Assembly: GCA_022478985.1 (NCBI GenBank)
Contig: JAKSZP010000009.1
Coordinates: 248,001-312,000 of the forward strand
Source: Massospora cicadina
Taxonomy: Eukaryota; Entomophthoromycota; Entomophthoromycetes; Entomophthorales; Entomophthoraceae
Direction of reading: 5' to 3'
Length of the DNA stretch: 64,000 nucleotides
The position numbers and the translations under genes are program-made. Below the pieces are notes generated by a model. That model saw only the letters and a list, made by a program, of their open reading frames with translations. It searched no databases and was not told where the DNA came from. Positions 1 to 11,406 of this stretch are shown here, piece by piece (position 1 is the first letter of the stretch; each line of letters opens with the position of its first letter).

Positions 1-1104
1 GTCTGCCCATTCACAGATGCCTTTTATACGCGGCTCAATGTACTCCTCCGCTGTTGGATCTGGGGCTCAAACCATCCACCAATGGCCCTCTCAACCATTG
101 CCCGACCCTGCAATGAAGGGGGCCTAAGGCTTCTGGACATGCGATCCCACACCACCGCAATCTTCCTGAAGTTCCTATGGCCGATTGTCTGCTGGGACGT
201 GACCCCCATGCCCCAATGGGCGCCCGCCCTCCGCCAGTCAGTGTCAGCAGCTCTGGGTCTTCCTAGAGCATCTCTGACCTCATTAGGGGAGTGGCTCACA
301 AACCACCCAGGCCATCGCCTAAAACCACCCTCATCCCCCTACTGGAACCAGGCTCTCCTTGCCCCGAAACGAGTAGGCGCGCGGATCCACCATGCCTTCA
401 CATACAGAAGGGAAGGCCCTGGCCTCAGCCCCCGTCACCATGCAATTGTGCACAATGGACAAGTTGTCACAACTCGCCTCAACCCCCAAGATCGTCCTCC
501 CATCCGCCCAAGACTCCTTGAGCTCCTCCCTCCCTCCGTGAGATTTGACCTTAAGGAATTGTGGAAAGACGTCTATCACCCCATCCTGTCAGCAAAGGTG
601 TCCAACACCTTATGGAGGGTGCTCCACTGTTCATACAGGACAGGGGACCGGACTGGCCCTACCTTCCAGCACCAAAGCTGCCCCCGCTGTGTGGAGCCTA
701 TTGACTTCCACCTCCATCGTTTTTTCACCTGTCCAGGTGTCGCCGCATTTTGGCCAAAGGCCCGCGCGCTCCTCCATGCTCAGCCCTGGTCTGGACACCC
801 TGTACAAGACCTCATGTTTGAGAAGACATTGCCTGGTTGCCACCGACCCCTCCGTGTCCTCTCCTATGCCACAGCCATCTGTACCATCCATAACTCCTTC
901 CTTCGTGCTGCCTTTGACCAGCAGGTGTGGACCCTTCCACACATGATCACCCACTTTCAGGTACACTTTGAGATGGCCCTGAAGGTCTGCACTATGTCGC
1001 CAACCCTCCCCCGCTCAGTTGTCACTGCAGCACGGCTCTGGCGCGCAAACCCCCTCCCTTTCTCGATGCCTCCTCCCTCCCCTTCCCTCGCCTCAGGCTC
1101 TTAG
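1..1104 (+). CDS. LINE ORF2 C-terminal region with zinc finger, partial
   Basis: The frame is open from base 1 to the TAG at 1102-1104 (367 residues), so the true start lies outside the window. ORF2 of LINEs supplies the endonuclease and reverse transcriptase for target-primed reverse transcription. Only the region after the RT core is present: an N-terminal stretch containing NEGGLRLLDM, common just after the RT thumb in L1-like ORF2, and a C-terminal Cys/His cluster (SCPRC near residue 220, then HLHRFFTC) matching the zinc finger found at the end of such proteins. No stop or frameshift interrupts it, unlike most coding sequence here. A diverged homologue lies on the minus strand at 47268-48430. 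Product class is secure; activity cannot be judged without the 5' part. Confidence 0.85.
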   Translation, partial: VCPFTDAFYTRLNVLLRCWIWGSNHPPMALSTIARPCNEGGLRLLDMRSHTTAIFLKFLWPIVCWDVTPMPQWAPALRQSVSAALGLPRASLTSLGEWLTNHPGHRLKPPSSPYWNQALLAPKRVGARIHHAFTYRREGPGLSPRHHAIVHNGQVVTTRLNPQDRPPIRPRLLELLPPSVRFDLKELWKDVYHPILSAKVSNTLWRVLHCSYRTGDRTGPTFQHQSCPRCVEPIDFHLHRFFTCPGVAAFWPKARALLHAQPWSGHPVQDLMFEKTLPGCHRPLRVLSYATAICTIHNSFLRAAFDQQVWTLPHMITHFQVHFEMALKVCTMSPTLPRSVVTAARLWRANPLPFSMPPPSPSLASGS

Positions 1105-1170
1105 GAGCCCAGACGTAATTCAATAAACATCGATGATCCCCCTTGGGTTGGGACCATCTAGTACTAAAAA
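1..1170 (+). mobile_element. LINE family I, 3' portion (5' part outside window)
   Basis: This is the 3' end of an L1-like non-LTR retrotransposon whose 5' part lies beyond the left edge. After the ORF2 stop at 1102-1104 comes a short 3' UTR with an AATAAA signal near 1120 and a terminus CCATCTAGTACTAAAAA at 1154-1170. The same terminus recurs at 5733-5779, 47268-47290 and 56584-56599, which fixes it as the family's 3' end. GC content is far above that of the flanking DNA. Confidence 0.85.
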
Positions 1171-1193
1171 ATAAATTGGTATAAGGTCATCTT

Positions 1194-1325
1194 AAAAATT
1201 ATTTGAGGTGGGTCAACCTTGGGACAAATATACCACACCAACAATTTCTCTACCCAGTACAGGTTTTGAACTCAAAACATGCACTAGGGGTGGAAGCAGC
1301 TTTACCTGCTTGGCTAACCACCCTT
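1194..1325 (-). mobile_element. SINE-I (tRNA-derived), minus strand
   Basis: This 132-bp element is the reverse complement of the SINE at 61183-61311. Read on the minus strand it has a tRNA-like head with A-box and B-box-like segments and a tail ending TGACCCACCTCAAATAA. It is flanked by an exact 18-bp duplication, TTGGTATAAGGTCATCTT, at 1176-1193 and 1326-1343, the mark of LINE-driven insertion. The B box differs from consensus, so it is probably no longer transcribed. Confidence 0.85.
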
Positions 1326-1343
1326 TTGGTATAAGGTCATCTT

Positions 1344-3249
1344 CAATTTCTTCAATTTATTTGAGGTACGCCGACCAGGGGACAGACAATACTGAATCAC
1401 AACACCCAAAATGACAAAATAAAACTATTAACCAAGTGGGAAGTGGAGACCGCTAACCCAACATGGCAGAGGGTGAGGAGGGGTCGTGGGGTTGTTTTCA
1501 GAAAGACCCACCTTGATCATAGGATGTTGGTTACAGTACCAGACCAGAGCAGAGAGCCAAGGCGTTGGGGCATCTGCATAGTGGGGGCTGAGGTCAGCGT
1601 AGTAAGAGTTTTCCACTTCCTCATCAAGATAATAATGGGAAAGTGATTCAACAAAAGCTGCGAGGAGAATTTCAGCTTCTTTGTGGGATTCAGGAAGTTG
1701 GGTGAAAAGGGAGATACTGTGGCGGGTGATTTTGGCTGAGGGGTTGAATGAAGCAAGTGTTGCGACATTCATTACAGCAACTTCAACATCATCGAATAGC
1801 TTTGAGATGTCACTGCAGGCAGATTCAGGGAAGTTGGGGGGAAAGTAGAGGGTGGGCAGGCCATGCTAGAGCTGAGCCACTGACTGGGCCACCGCAGTGC
1901 GTAGTTTCAGGCACTGAAGAGAGGCCACCGCAGCTAAGGCGAGCTGGTGGTCACTTTGGAAGGGGGCTGTATTGGGCAGAGGAGCGAAATGGTGAGAGGT
2001 AGGGGTTTCATCGAAGTCAGGAAGGAAAAATCCTGCCCAACCATAATCGCCTTGGCAGAGAGGTTGACCTGTATGCTTACTAATGAGGACATTACCTGAT
2101 TTGTCAGTCTCAGCCAATAGATCCCATGGATTTTGGTTCACTGAATTAGTGGGGTTCAAATTCAGGTGGGTGGGATTGGGTGAATGGGCGGCTGCTTGGG
2201 TGCCAATAGTGGTCCAAGCATTGCTCTGATTGGCTGGGGTGGATTTAGGTGGGAGAGTGAGGTTGGAGGTTTGGGGGGGGGCTGATTTTCCATGCAGGCC
2301 CACTGAACGAGATTGGAGGGTGGGAGGGGGCAGCAAAGCACCCCATACTGAACCTTCAGAGGAGGGCTCAGAAGCCGCAGCAGCGGAATTGGCCTAAGGG
2401 CACGCTTTTTTTGCATGGTCAAGGCCAAAGCAGAGGGAAAAAAATCTGCCTACCATTATTTACCTGAGCCCAAAAAAATGATCAGGCGCTGCAGCCATAC
2501 TAGCGCGGGGTGGGATTTGTTGGGCTATGACAGGGTGGTGTGAGGTGATGGTGGCTGTTGCACGAGGAGCAGCAAGGCGCCCTGCACCAGATGGAATGGC
2601 AAAGATGAGGTTGGGCTGAGTGCCATAAGCCATGAGCCCCTTGACCAACTGGTCATACAAAACCTGGGGTGGGAGGTGGGATGGGAGATTTGCAAAGGAT
2701 ACCACCACGTGGTGTCTAAAGGGAGGTGAGTACGAGTTTTGGGAATGAGGGTATTTTTACAAATTAGAGGAGTTTGTGCTACCGCTTCAGAGTCTGCCTC
2801 AGATTGGAACCCAACGTCAAAGTAGCTTTAAAAGGGCGGAAGTCTATAAAGCCAGCTGGCGCAAAGGCCGCAGTGGCTAGGTCAATAATTGCCTTATTGG
2901 CATATGGGAACAAATGCCCATAGTCCACTCTGAGGCAATGGCGAATGGTGGATTGAGGGAGGGCGAGAGGATGGGGGCGAGAAGGGTGGATGCGCGCCAG
3001 GTGGAGCGCTAAGTCCCATGGGGGACAAAATGGCTGGAAGCAGTGGGCGGGCTGTTTGAGCCCATCTGAACGCGCTTGCCCGTGGGGCAGAAAATGCTAA
3101 GCAGGGGTGCACCGCTGCCCCACACTGGGGTGGCAGGCGGCGGAGCCAAGGACATCAAAGAATAGGCTTGGGCAGACAGTTGTGGATAAATAAAACTTAA
3201 ATTTAAAATCGCTCAAAAGTGACTTTGAGCGGTAAAAGAAAGTTCTCTT
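1344..3249 (-). mobile_element. ORF1-only LINE derivative with SINE-like 3' tail
   Basis: A GC-rich minus-strand block lies between two copies of the same 18-bp target, at 1326-1343 and 3250-3267 (the latter with one difference). Its 3' end (1344-1395) matches the SINE-II tail, including TGTCCCCTGGTC and CTCAAATAAA on the minus strand. Coding sequence (1430 to about 3170) resembles LINE ORF1 and is followed directly by an 85-bp 3' UTR; no endonuclease or reverse transcriptase is present. The structure resembles mammalian HAL1 elements, which keep ORF1 and lose ORF2. The alternative is an internally deleted copy of a full LINE. Confidence 0.65.
1430..3170 (-). pseudogene. Decayed LINE ORF1-like protein
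   Basis: The minus strand encodes about 580 residues in several frames with a few stops and shifts. The recognisable part is a stretch near 2590-2710 reading LPPQVLYDQLVKGLMAYG, which lines up with DILEQHLKDGLAIYGEIQ in ORF1 of LINE A, where it precedes the zinc knuckle. Upstream segments (2830-3110) are proline- and histidine-rich with no clear domain; downstream (1430-2340) there is an acidic, low-complexity C-terminal half. I do not see a zinc knuckle, which may be lost or may never have been present. Function as an RNA-binding ORF1p is inferred from this one alignment and from position. Confidence 0.5.
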
Positions 3250-3267
3250 TTGGTATAAGGCCATCTT

Positions 3268-5075
3268 GTTAAAATAAAAATTAGAACTACCTGAGAAGAT
3301 TAAAAGTAGGAGAAACTATTTTAGACAAATCAGCATGTCTAGTCTATTAGTTCTAATAAAATATAAATGTTCAAACATCTTAAAGGAACCTTGAAGAGTA
3401 TAAGATCGTTAATAATAAGCATTTATTGGGCACAAGCAATATTTTAAAGACATAAAAATTTTAATCATATCAGCCAGAATAACTCTGATAAAGCACATTA
3501 TAATGTAGAGGTTTTTAGGGTAACTTATTTTTAAAATATGCGACCAGAAAAGTTTGATAGTAATAGTAAAGCTATACTAAAATTTAAATGACAGTATATT
3601 ATGTTGTAAACAAATATCAAGTGCTATGTAGGTATAAAGACCCCTGATTCAATAATCTCTTTAGTTCCATTACTTAAAAATGAATTTACACACAATAATA
3701 CAACTGCATTGGTGTAAAATAGTAAATTTGAAATTAGTCAGACGCTATGATGAACTTTATCACTATGTAGTACCTAGTATAGGTATAGTCCCTTCAGCAC
3801 TTTCTAATAATCTATAAGGATAGTAAACATAGCAATAAAGCGATAAGCATGTAGAATCTAATATCTAGATGCTAGTAAAATAGATCTGATTAAGAGCATC
3901 ATAGCTTTGGTATTAATACAATAAAGGCTTTACTCCGTATAGTATAAGTAAATCCTGGTAAACTTTATTATGCATCTTGGAAGAAGATATTTAGGGAAGG
4001 AGAAAACAATTATTTTTGTAAGATCTGACTAATATTATTTAATTAAGAACAGATATGAGAGTATTTGATTATCAAAAACATCCATTGAATGTCAACTAGT
4101 GAAAATCAGTCAGTACAGCTGATGTTGAGACATTTTTAATGAAAAGAGCCACTACAGCACTAAAAATAGCAAAATTAATAATGTAAAACTAAATTTCCTG
4201 CTAATATAGGAAGCTTCATATTGATTTATTGTTTTGCTTTTCATGTCAAACATATCATAACATTTATTTGCTTTTGAGAATTGTAATATCATTTAATGTC
4301 AAAAATATGATTATAAAAAAGATTATTGTTTTAAAATTATTTATTAAAAACTAGCAATAATATCATAAATTTATATATCCTCCTAAATAACAATAAGGTG
4401 AGTAAGGTGAGAAGCATAGCTATTCTTTAAATTACCCTATTCATACTGCCTTTAAGAGAGCTAATAAAAGCATTGATACCGCCTGGTTTGTCTAAGGAAC
4501 AATATTTAAAATCTGTGATGGTATAATTAATAAAACATTTGGTAATTTTATAATCAATACAAATTTTGTCCTTGGTTATTAGATCAAAAAGTGTGCTACT
4601 TTATGTTACTACATTTCAATACTAACTAGATTTCTAGAGAAGATATAACTTGCAATTCCTTAATCAGCAAAAAACTTTTGTTATAACTTTTTATGTACTT
4701 CAAATAATATTTTAAAAACTTATTATAATTACCATAATATGAATATATTAATAATTTATAATTTATAAAATTTACCAGAGATATTAATAAGTTTCATAAT
4801 TTCCATATGGTCTATATAAGAAATATTGAAGGCCTCAAAGATACAATTCTCAAGTCCTTATAAAGCGGTTGTGAGAGCTAATACTTTTAGACTTCAAAAT
4901 AAACTAATATGAGAAGTATAAAGCGCAATGATGATATTTAAGTTGAATTTGCCCTAAATCGTATCTAGATATCTATAAGTTATTACCTATAGAAGCTCAT
5001 GAGTATAGATCACAACACATAGTAGAGAGGTTGTAGTTTATGTACATTGTGTGAGGGTACAAATCTAAGTTTAAC
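3268..5075. other. AT-rich stretch with no recognisable gene
   Basis: About 1.8 kb of very AT-rich DNA with stops in all frames. I found no LTR, tRNA or protein similarity here. It may be very old transposon sequence or simple intergenic DNA. Confidence 0.5.
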
Positions 5076-5093
5076 TTAACGTTAACCTTTGAG

Positions 5094-5380
5094 GGGTGGA
5101 AGGCGAGTCATTAGGGCAGACAGCTACAAACCTGAAGGTTGTGGGTTTGATTCTCACTCTTTACACATCAATTGGGGTGCCAGCTGAAGGAAGCTTTTGG
5201 AAGTTAGTAGGTCTAATAACATGAAAATTTTTCCCATGATGTAACCAGAAAAATCTGAGTACCAATCTCTTGGTGTAAAAACTTTCTACAATGGAGTTGA
5301 CCCTGCTCAGGTTTCATGTCAATACTTTCTTTCTCTATTTCATAATGTCTATCCCCTGGTCAGCTTATCTCAAATAAATA
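5094..5380 (+). mobile_element. SINE-II (tRNA-derived), full-length copy
   Basis: This 287-bp element has a tRNA-like head with a B box (GGTTTGATTCT, 5144-5154) and a weaker A box near 5097-5112, a unique body (5160-5330), and a 3' tail TATCCCCTGGTCAGCTTATC then CTCAAATAAA. An 18-bp duplication, TTAACGTTAACCTTTGAG at 5076-5093 and the same with one mismatch at 5381-5398, flanks it. A second, 5'-truncated copy is at 49341-49538. The head belongs to a different tRNA from that of SINE-I while the tail is shared. Confidence 0.85.
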
Positions 5381-5398
5381 TTAACGTTAACTTTTGAG

Positions 5399-5985
5399 TT
5401 ACATTGTGAACATGCAGGAGTTTGCTAATCACTAACAAAGTTGACTAGAATTACTGTAAAAGTATAACGTTATACCTCTACTTTATTCTCAAACTACTAA
5501 AGCTCATTGCTTATTAGACATGATCATGATATAATATAGGAACACAAGCAATATTAAAATTAGAACGCAGGAGTAATTTGGATGAGGCTATAGAAATATA
5601 ATAAGGAAATTATAATAAAGTGATTGGATCTTATCAAGACAATGATAAAAAACTACACCATGTTTATAATCAGACTATAATAAAAAATGTGTGACCTATG
5701 TAATCTCATTATATGACATATAACTCAAACTTTTTTTAGTACTAGATGGTCCCAACCCAAGTGGGGGATTCATCGATGTCATATAGCTCAAACTTATTTA
5801 ATTGAGTAATGCTATTACAAAGTAAAAAACATATTACTTTAGAGAGCAATTTTTATAGGTTTTATATGTCAAATCACTCCATTATAATTTAATTAAGTAG
5901 GTTGAGAAATGCGTCTAAACTTAGCATAAAAAATCATTCAACATCAAAATAATTGAGAACGTAGTAGTGATCTTACAATGCTGAA
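5399..5985. other. AT-rich spacer holding only the LINE stub
   Basis: Apart from the 47-bp LINE stub and its duplications I see nothing coding here. The AGGGC that ends this stretch (5986-5990) is the left target-site duplication of element M. Confidence 0.5.
5733..5779 (-). mobile_element. 47-bp stub of LINE family I
   Basis: Read on the minus strand this is the last 47 bp of the LINE that ends at 1170, including GGTTGGGACCATCTAGTACT and the A-rich end. A 16-bp duplication (CATATAACTCAAACTT at 5717-5732, and one mismatch at 5780-5795) surrounds it, so it is a genuine, extremely 5'-truncated insertion and not leftover sequence. Confidence 0.85.
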
Positions 5986-6347
5986 AGGGCTGTTATAAAT
6001 TAACCTATATAGATAATAATCGCTTTAAGGTTTGCATAGGGATAGGCCCACTGAGCAACGGATGGATAATATGGAGATCATTGGGCCCCAAGATAAACTT
6101 AGTAAAATTCAATAATAAAATAAAGCAATAGCCTCAGTTAAAAATTTCAAAATAAAATATTTATTACAAATTGTTTCTGCTTTGTAATTTTTCTTCTTTC
6201 TACAAAATTTCTTTCTCCTCTAGACTTCTCCTCATGCTTATATATTAATGACTTTGGTCAATTCTGACCCATTGGCTTAGGCTATTCTTCTCCATTGTAA
6301 AGGGTTAGCCTCATAGCTGAGAGGCTCCAGAAGAATCTATCATTTTT

Positions 6348-7169
6348 GAGTTTTAAAAAAGCCTGATGGGCTCCTAGTGCAAGCAACTATTGTGGAATGA
6401 AGACCTGGAGTAATGCCCCCACTGCATTAGGTCTGCGTGAACCTAAGCACTACTAAATGTGGGCCTGATTGTGATTGGGAGTAGCTCATGATACTCCCTA
6501 AACTGACATATATCCACCCTGTTTATATACTTGGCAGACCGTCTGCACCAGCCAGGACAGGCGATATGCCTCTTATCCCCCTTGTGGGGGACAAAACCCA
6601 ATAACCCCAAGGTTTAAGGCCCTTAAGGGGGAGAAGCTGAAGCCCTCCCCTTTGTTACCTGCTTTTTTAGCGTAGTTATGTTCTCCACCCCTTTTTTGTC
6701 CAGGAAGCCTTTGAGTCCTTTCAGATCTGCTGCCACTTTCTTTCATGATTCATTTTGCCACCAACTGGCTCATGCTGATTGAACCAGTAGCTAGCCAAGC
6801 TTCAGGCCAACTTGGAAAACTGCAGCATTTATAGTAGGCAGGTGCACCAAAGCGCAGCCAACCAGGATTGCACCTCCCTTGTCCTGGGGTCCACACCTGT
6901 GCAACCCTGCTCGTGGGGAGGCTGTTTGACAGGCACCATGCAAAAATTCATACCCCCCTTACTGCCCATATTATCAATCAGGAAGTGGTAGACACCTGCG
7001 AGAACAAGACAGCTCAGTCATCACTACCATCCCAAACTTCCTTCAGGCCACTACAGGGCCCAACCAACTTACTTCTCTGGATTCTGGTGTTAGCTACTCC
7101 CCTGTGTTTCCACAGGATTTTCCCAGTTGTGTCACGTGAAGGCCCCAGCTTACCCTAACTAGCTCACTG
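6348..7169 (-). mobile_element. Internally deleted LINE family II (822 bp)
   Basis: Both ends match the full-length LINE beside it: 6348 to about 6620 corresponds to the 3' UTR at 7184-7455, and about 6670-7169 to the 5' UTR and first ORF1 codons at about 12730-13234. Everything between is missing. Its target duplication, AATCTATCATTTTT (6334-6347) and AATCTATCATTCTT (7170-7183), is intact, so the deleted form itself may have transposed as a non-autonomous element. On the minus strand an ATG near 6747 opens a short frame of roughly 60 codons that crosses the deletion point. Confidence 0.75.
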
Positions 7170-7663
7170 AATCTATCATTCTTTGAGGTTTTGTGTGCCC
7201 GTTAGGGAACCCAGTGCAGGCAACTTTTCGGGATGAAAACCTGGGGTACTTCCCCCTGCTGCACTGGGGCTGCGTGAGTCCAAGCACCACCAAAGTGGGC
7301 CTGGCCATGAGTGGGGTGGCTCATACCACCCCATAACTGACATATTCCTTCATGTTTGGTATACCAGGTAGCTAAGGCTACCCAGCTAGTTCAGATTTAT
7401 GCCTCCCATCCCTTACTGCGAGGAATGAGACCAGACTGACCCCCAAGTTGGACTTACTTGAGGAAAAAGGATTGCCATAGCTTTCTACAGCTATTTATAG
7501 CCGGCTCTTGAAAATAGCCAGGGAGCTTGTTGCCTGGATTCCTTCTGAAGGGAAACAACGCTGGTTTCTGGAAAGCAATAGGCCATACATCACCTCCCCT
7601 ATATCGTTCACCAGACCCTGAACCCCTTCTTGTCTGCAAGCAGACTTGGTGGGCCATACGCAA

Positions 7664-10600
7664 TCAGGATCTCTGGACATGCAAGATGACCAGAGGATAA
7701 CTTACACCCTGGTTGGTTGCTTCATACCAAAGTAGAACACTATTCCACACAGCATCTGCTTCTGGACACTCTATGAAGATGTGCTTTGCCGTCTCCTCCC
7801 CTCTGCACACCTTACAGGCATACAGAAGGTCATCCTCCTTATGCTTAATCCACTCATGCAGAGTCACCCCAGTGACCAAGATGTTACTACGGAGTTGTAA
7901 GAGAATGTTCTGAACTGGTATAGATTATAATCCTTTAACTCTCCTCCCCCACAGGTCCATCAGGACAGGTCACATTTTGCAAGTGATCTGTGACAAGTAT
8001 TCCAGGCAAAGCTCTCTGTCTTGTAGCTTCTGGAACCTGGCAGTTGTGAAATCTGAGAGGCAGACACCGCTACCTCCCCCCACCTTGAGCCAGTCCCGAA
8101 GGACAAAGAGGCTTTCCCATTTGGGGTATCTCCAGCCTTCTCTTCCTCATGGGAACACTCACCAATCCTGCCCTCCACGACCTTCTTAATGGGCTTCCTC
8201 AGCCTCTAATGCAGCCAGAGAAGAAATTGATTCCCTCCAGCAAGAAGGCAGTTAAGTTGCTTCCACAACTTACCATGCCTTCCTTACCAGCACCTTGGAG
8301 GTACTGATAACATTTTTTAGCTGCTTCCACCTAAGCACCCTATGGCCATCGCCATCAAGGAGGTCCCCTAGTGAACCGCCCCAATAAAGAGCTTGAAGGC
8401 CTTGCGCAGACGAGGTTCCATCTTCAGTCCCCAAGCTTCTCCCCAAAGGGGAATCGCCCAGATCCTTTCAATGGTCCACTCTCCACCTTTAATCTACCCT
8501 TGCTGCCCGCCCAAGCTCTAAAGTAATCCTTCCAGTAGTTTGGTAGGTTCCCCACGCTTAGAATTGCCCCCTGATTCATTCCCCAACTGACATCAAAATT
8601 CTTGTTCTTACTGTCCTTGCAAGCCTTAGAAAGGTATTCCTCCAGTATTGGAGACCAACAGATGGCTTTTCCCTCTCAAGCGACCCGTGAAATCCATTTC
8701 AGCTGCAGTGCTTTGATCATATTCCTGAAGTTAATCTGACAGATGCCCCTTCTTCACCTCCTGACACAAGTTAGAGAAACTGATTTTTGACGCCCGCCCT
8801 TGCCAAATGAACTGAATGATTGAACTCTGTATTCTCCTGATAGATGATGCCGGCAGTGGAACAAATCTGGCAATGTACCATAGTCTGGAAAGAATGAAAG
8901 TGTTTATGAAAATGGCCCTGCCCCAATAAGATAGGTGGGTCATTGCCACAGCCAAGCCGCTTTTTTAAGTTCCGCTTCAAGTTTAGCCAAATTTCATGCG
9001 GCAAAGCCCACCCAGGATGGGACACCCAAAGTACATATAATCCTCCTTTGTTGCCATCCAGGGGATCGAGCTCTTAGGTGTCACACCCGATGTCGCCGTT
9101 CTGTCATTGGGCAAAGCCCTGGATTTCTACAGATTGACCTTAGCGTTGCTTACGTCTGGTATATCTTCATAATGTTCATCACCACCCTCTCCTCCTCTGA
9201 CAAAACATAAATCCACATATCATTTGCAAACATTGAATGAGAGTACTCCTCGCCGTTGATGGTAAGTTTCCTCCAGTTTGACTTTCTGGGAGCCACTGAA
9301 AGGGTCTCTATTGCAAAGACAAACAATAAGGGAGATAGAGGGCCTCCCTGACGCACGCCCTACACACCTTAGGGGTGGTAGAGGACCCAATTAATATTGA
9401 CAACCAATGAGGCCTTCTCATAAATCTCTTTAAGCAGTCTCTACAAATGCCCCATGATTCCAACCCTGCTTAACACTTTATAGAGAAACTCATGATCCAC
9501 CCAATCATACGTTTTCTCTTGATCAAGCAACAGTAGCCACCACCTCTGGTCATACTGTTTACTTTCCCACTCTTCTATCAGGTGAAGCAGCATCAAATTT
9601 TCATTAATTGAACGTCCTGAGATAAACTTATTCTGCTCTTTCCCAACAACTTCCGCCACAACCCCCTTTAGTTGATTGGTTAGGATCTTCATTAAGATCT
9701 TAGAGTCAACGTTAAGAAGAGTCAAAAGCCAATAGTTCCCCATGAAGGAGGGATCGCCCTTCTTATACAACACCACCACCACACCCTTTGAAAACGCTGT
9801 CCCAATTATACCGAAGGCTAGGAGTTGATTGTAAAGCTCAGCAAGCATCTCAGACATTTTTGCCCATAAAAATTAAAGAGCTCCAAAATCAACCCATACT
9901 CCCCAGGAGCCTTGCCAATCTTGCCTTTGAAGATGGCGTTTGACACCTCCGATTTGTAGATCTTGCTACCTAGGTGCATCTGAGTCTCCTTTAGCAGTAC
10001 CCCCAGTCTGCTTGAGAGTACTTTAGATGCCTTCAGGTCATTCTCAGAGGGGCCATAAAGGTCCATATAGTAGGATTTGGTCACATCAGCCATGCGAGCT
10101 GCATCCTTCACCTCAACTCCCCCATCACAAAGTGATAAGATCCTCGCCGAGGGTCTGAATGCCCCTACTGCCTTGTGGAGTAGGGCCACACTGCTGTTAG
10201 AATCCTCATCCTATTTAGGCTTCCTTTGTTTGAGGCGATCCACCATGAAGGCTCACATCGATTTTGCATACAATTCAGCCATGGCCGTGTAGGCAGATGC
10301 CCCCATGACTGCAGCCTGCTTTCAGGTATTCTTAAAGCTCCTCTCCAAGGCTTCATACCTCAAACGCATGGCCCCTAGCTGCCTCCCAAAGATTTCCAAG
10401 CCATCTTGAGATCAGCCTTTATCTGCAACCATTTTACTGAAACATAAGGCTTCCACACAATATGGCTTCTCCACTACCTCACCTTCTTCCTCATGCTATC
10501 TTGAAGTGGACTCCACTTCATGAGTTCAGGGTTCAGTCTCCAGATCCCTTTCCCTGCAGAAGCAACCTGGGGTCACTGATCAGTAGTTTCAGGGGCCTGT

Positions 10601-11396
10601 GGTCTGAAGCACCTGGATCATGATTCCGAAGGATCAACTTGAAGCAACTAAGGAGAGGTTGGGGCACTGACACAAGGTCAATGCGGGAGAAATGATCCCC
10701 CTGGATGTGATTCCACCCAGTCTACCCCTCCTCACCACGGCCAGCTCTCCACACATCAAGTAGGCCGAGGTCAATCATCAAACCAGCCAGCTCATGGGCT
10801 CCAGGATCAGAGCTCCAGTTGCCTGAAGCCCCAACCCTGTCACCCCTAAAGCAGACACAGTTCATGTCTCCCCCAAGCACTACTGAACCCCCAATGCCTT
10901 CCTCATGGATCCTCAGGCCGACCTTCTGGAAGTAGGCCTTCCATTCAGATCCATAATTGGACGAGTAAATGCTGATAAACCAAACTGATTCCTCTCCAAA
11001 CAGTGACATCACTGTCACTGCTCTTCCTGAAACCTTTACCCTTTTATCCAACACCTTAACCTTGTCCGCCCACCAGACCAAGATACCCCCTTAGCTTCTC
11101 CCCCTCCCTCTTTCCCTCCCCTAAGGTCGAGTCTGAGTTTGGTTGATCCACCAAGTGAGAGTAAAATGATTGTTTTAGAGAAACTGGAAATCCCAATCCT
11201 CTTCCACCCCAGGTTTGGACTTAGTCTCAGTGAGAAAGCCAATATCTATCCCGTGTTGTTGCATTATGAGTTTCACCTGCTGCCGCTGCTTGAGTACATT
11301 CAGACCCTGTGCGTTAGCAAATTCAACCCAGATCGCCATAGGTTTAAGCTGAAGAGGCTTTGATGTCAGGATCCAGGGGGTCCCATCCTCTTCCAC
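7664..11396 (-). pseudogene. LINE-II ORF2: endonuclease, reverse transcriptase, zinc finger
   Basis: The minus strand begins with an apurinic-type endonuclease start (11396-11175) containing GIDIGFLTETK, followed by VVLGGDMNCV near 10860, the conserved GDFN-like block. Reverse transcriptase runs about 10190-8960: ISGRSINENLMLLHLIEEW near 9600, MRQGGPLSPLLFVFAIETL at 9356-9300, and the catalytic block reading FANDM near 9225, where FADD is expected, so the first catalytic aspartate is asparagine. The protein closes with a zinc finger (ACKVCRG, then HIFIECP) at about 7830-7750. Several stops and frameshifts separate these blocks. In life it would nick DNA and prime cDNA synthesis at the nick; this copy cannot. 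Confidence 0.85.
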
Positions 11397-11406
11397 CTCA
11401 GCTGGT

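Noticed and set aside
331..966. Antisense open frames opposite the LINE coding sequence
   Set aside because: Frames opposite GC-rich LINE genes are open by composition; they have no start context or recognisable domain. The same applies opposite LINEs A, B and C.
3268..5075. A centromere or replication origin in the AT-rich DNA
   Set aside because: AT content alone is not evidence; no tandem satellite or motif array is visible.
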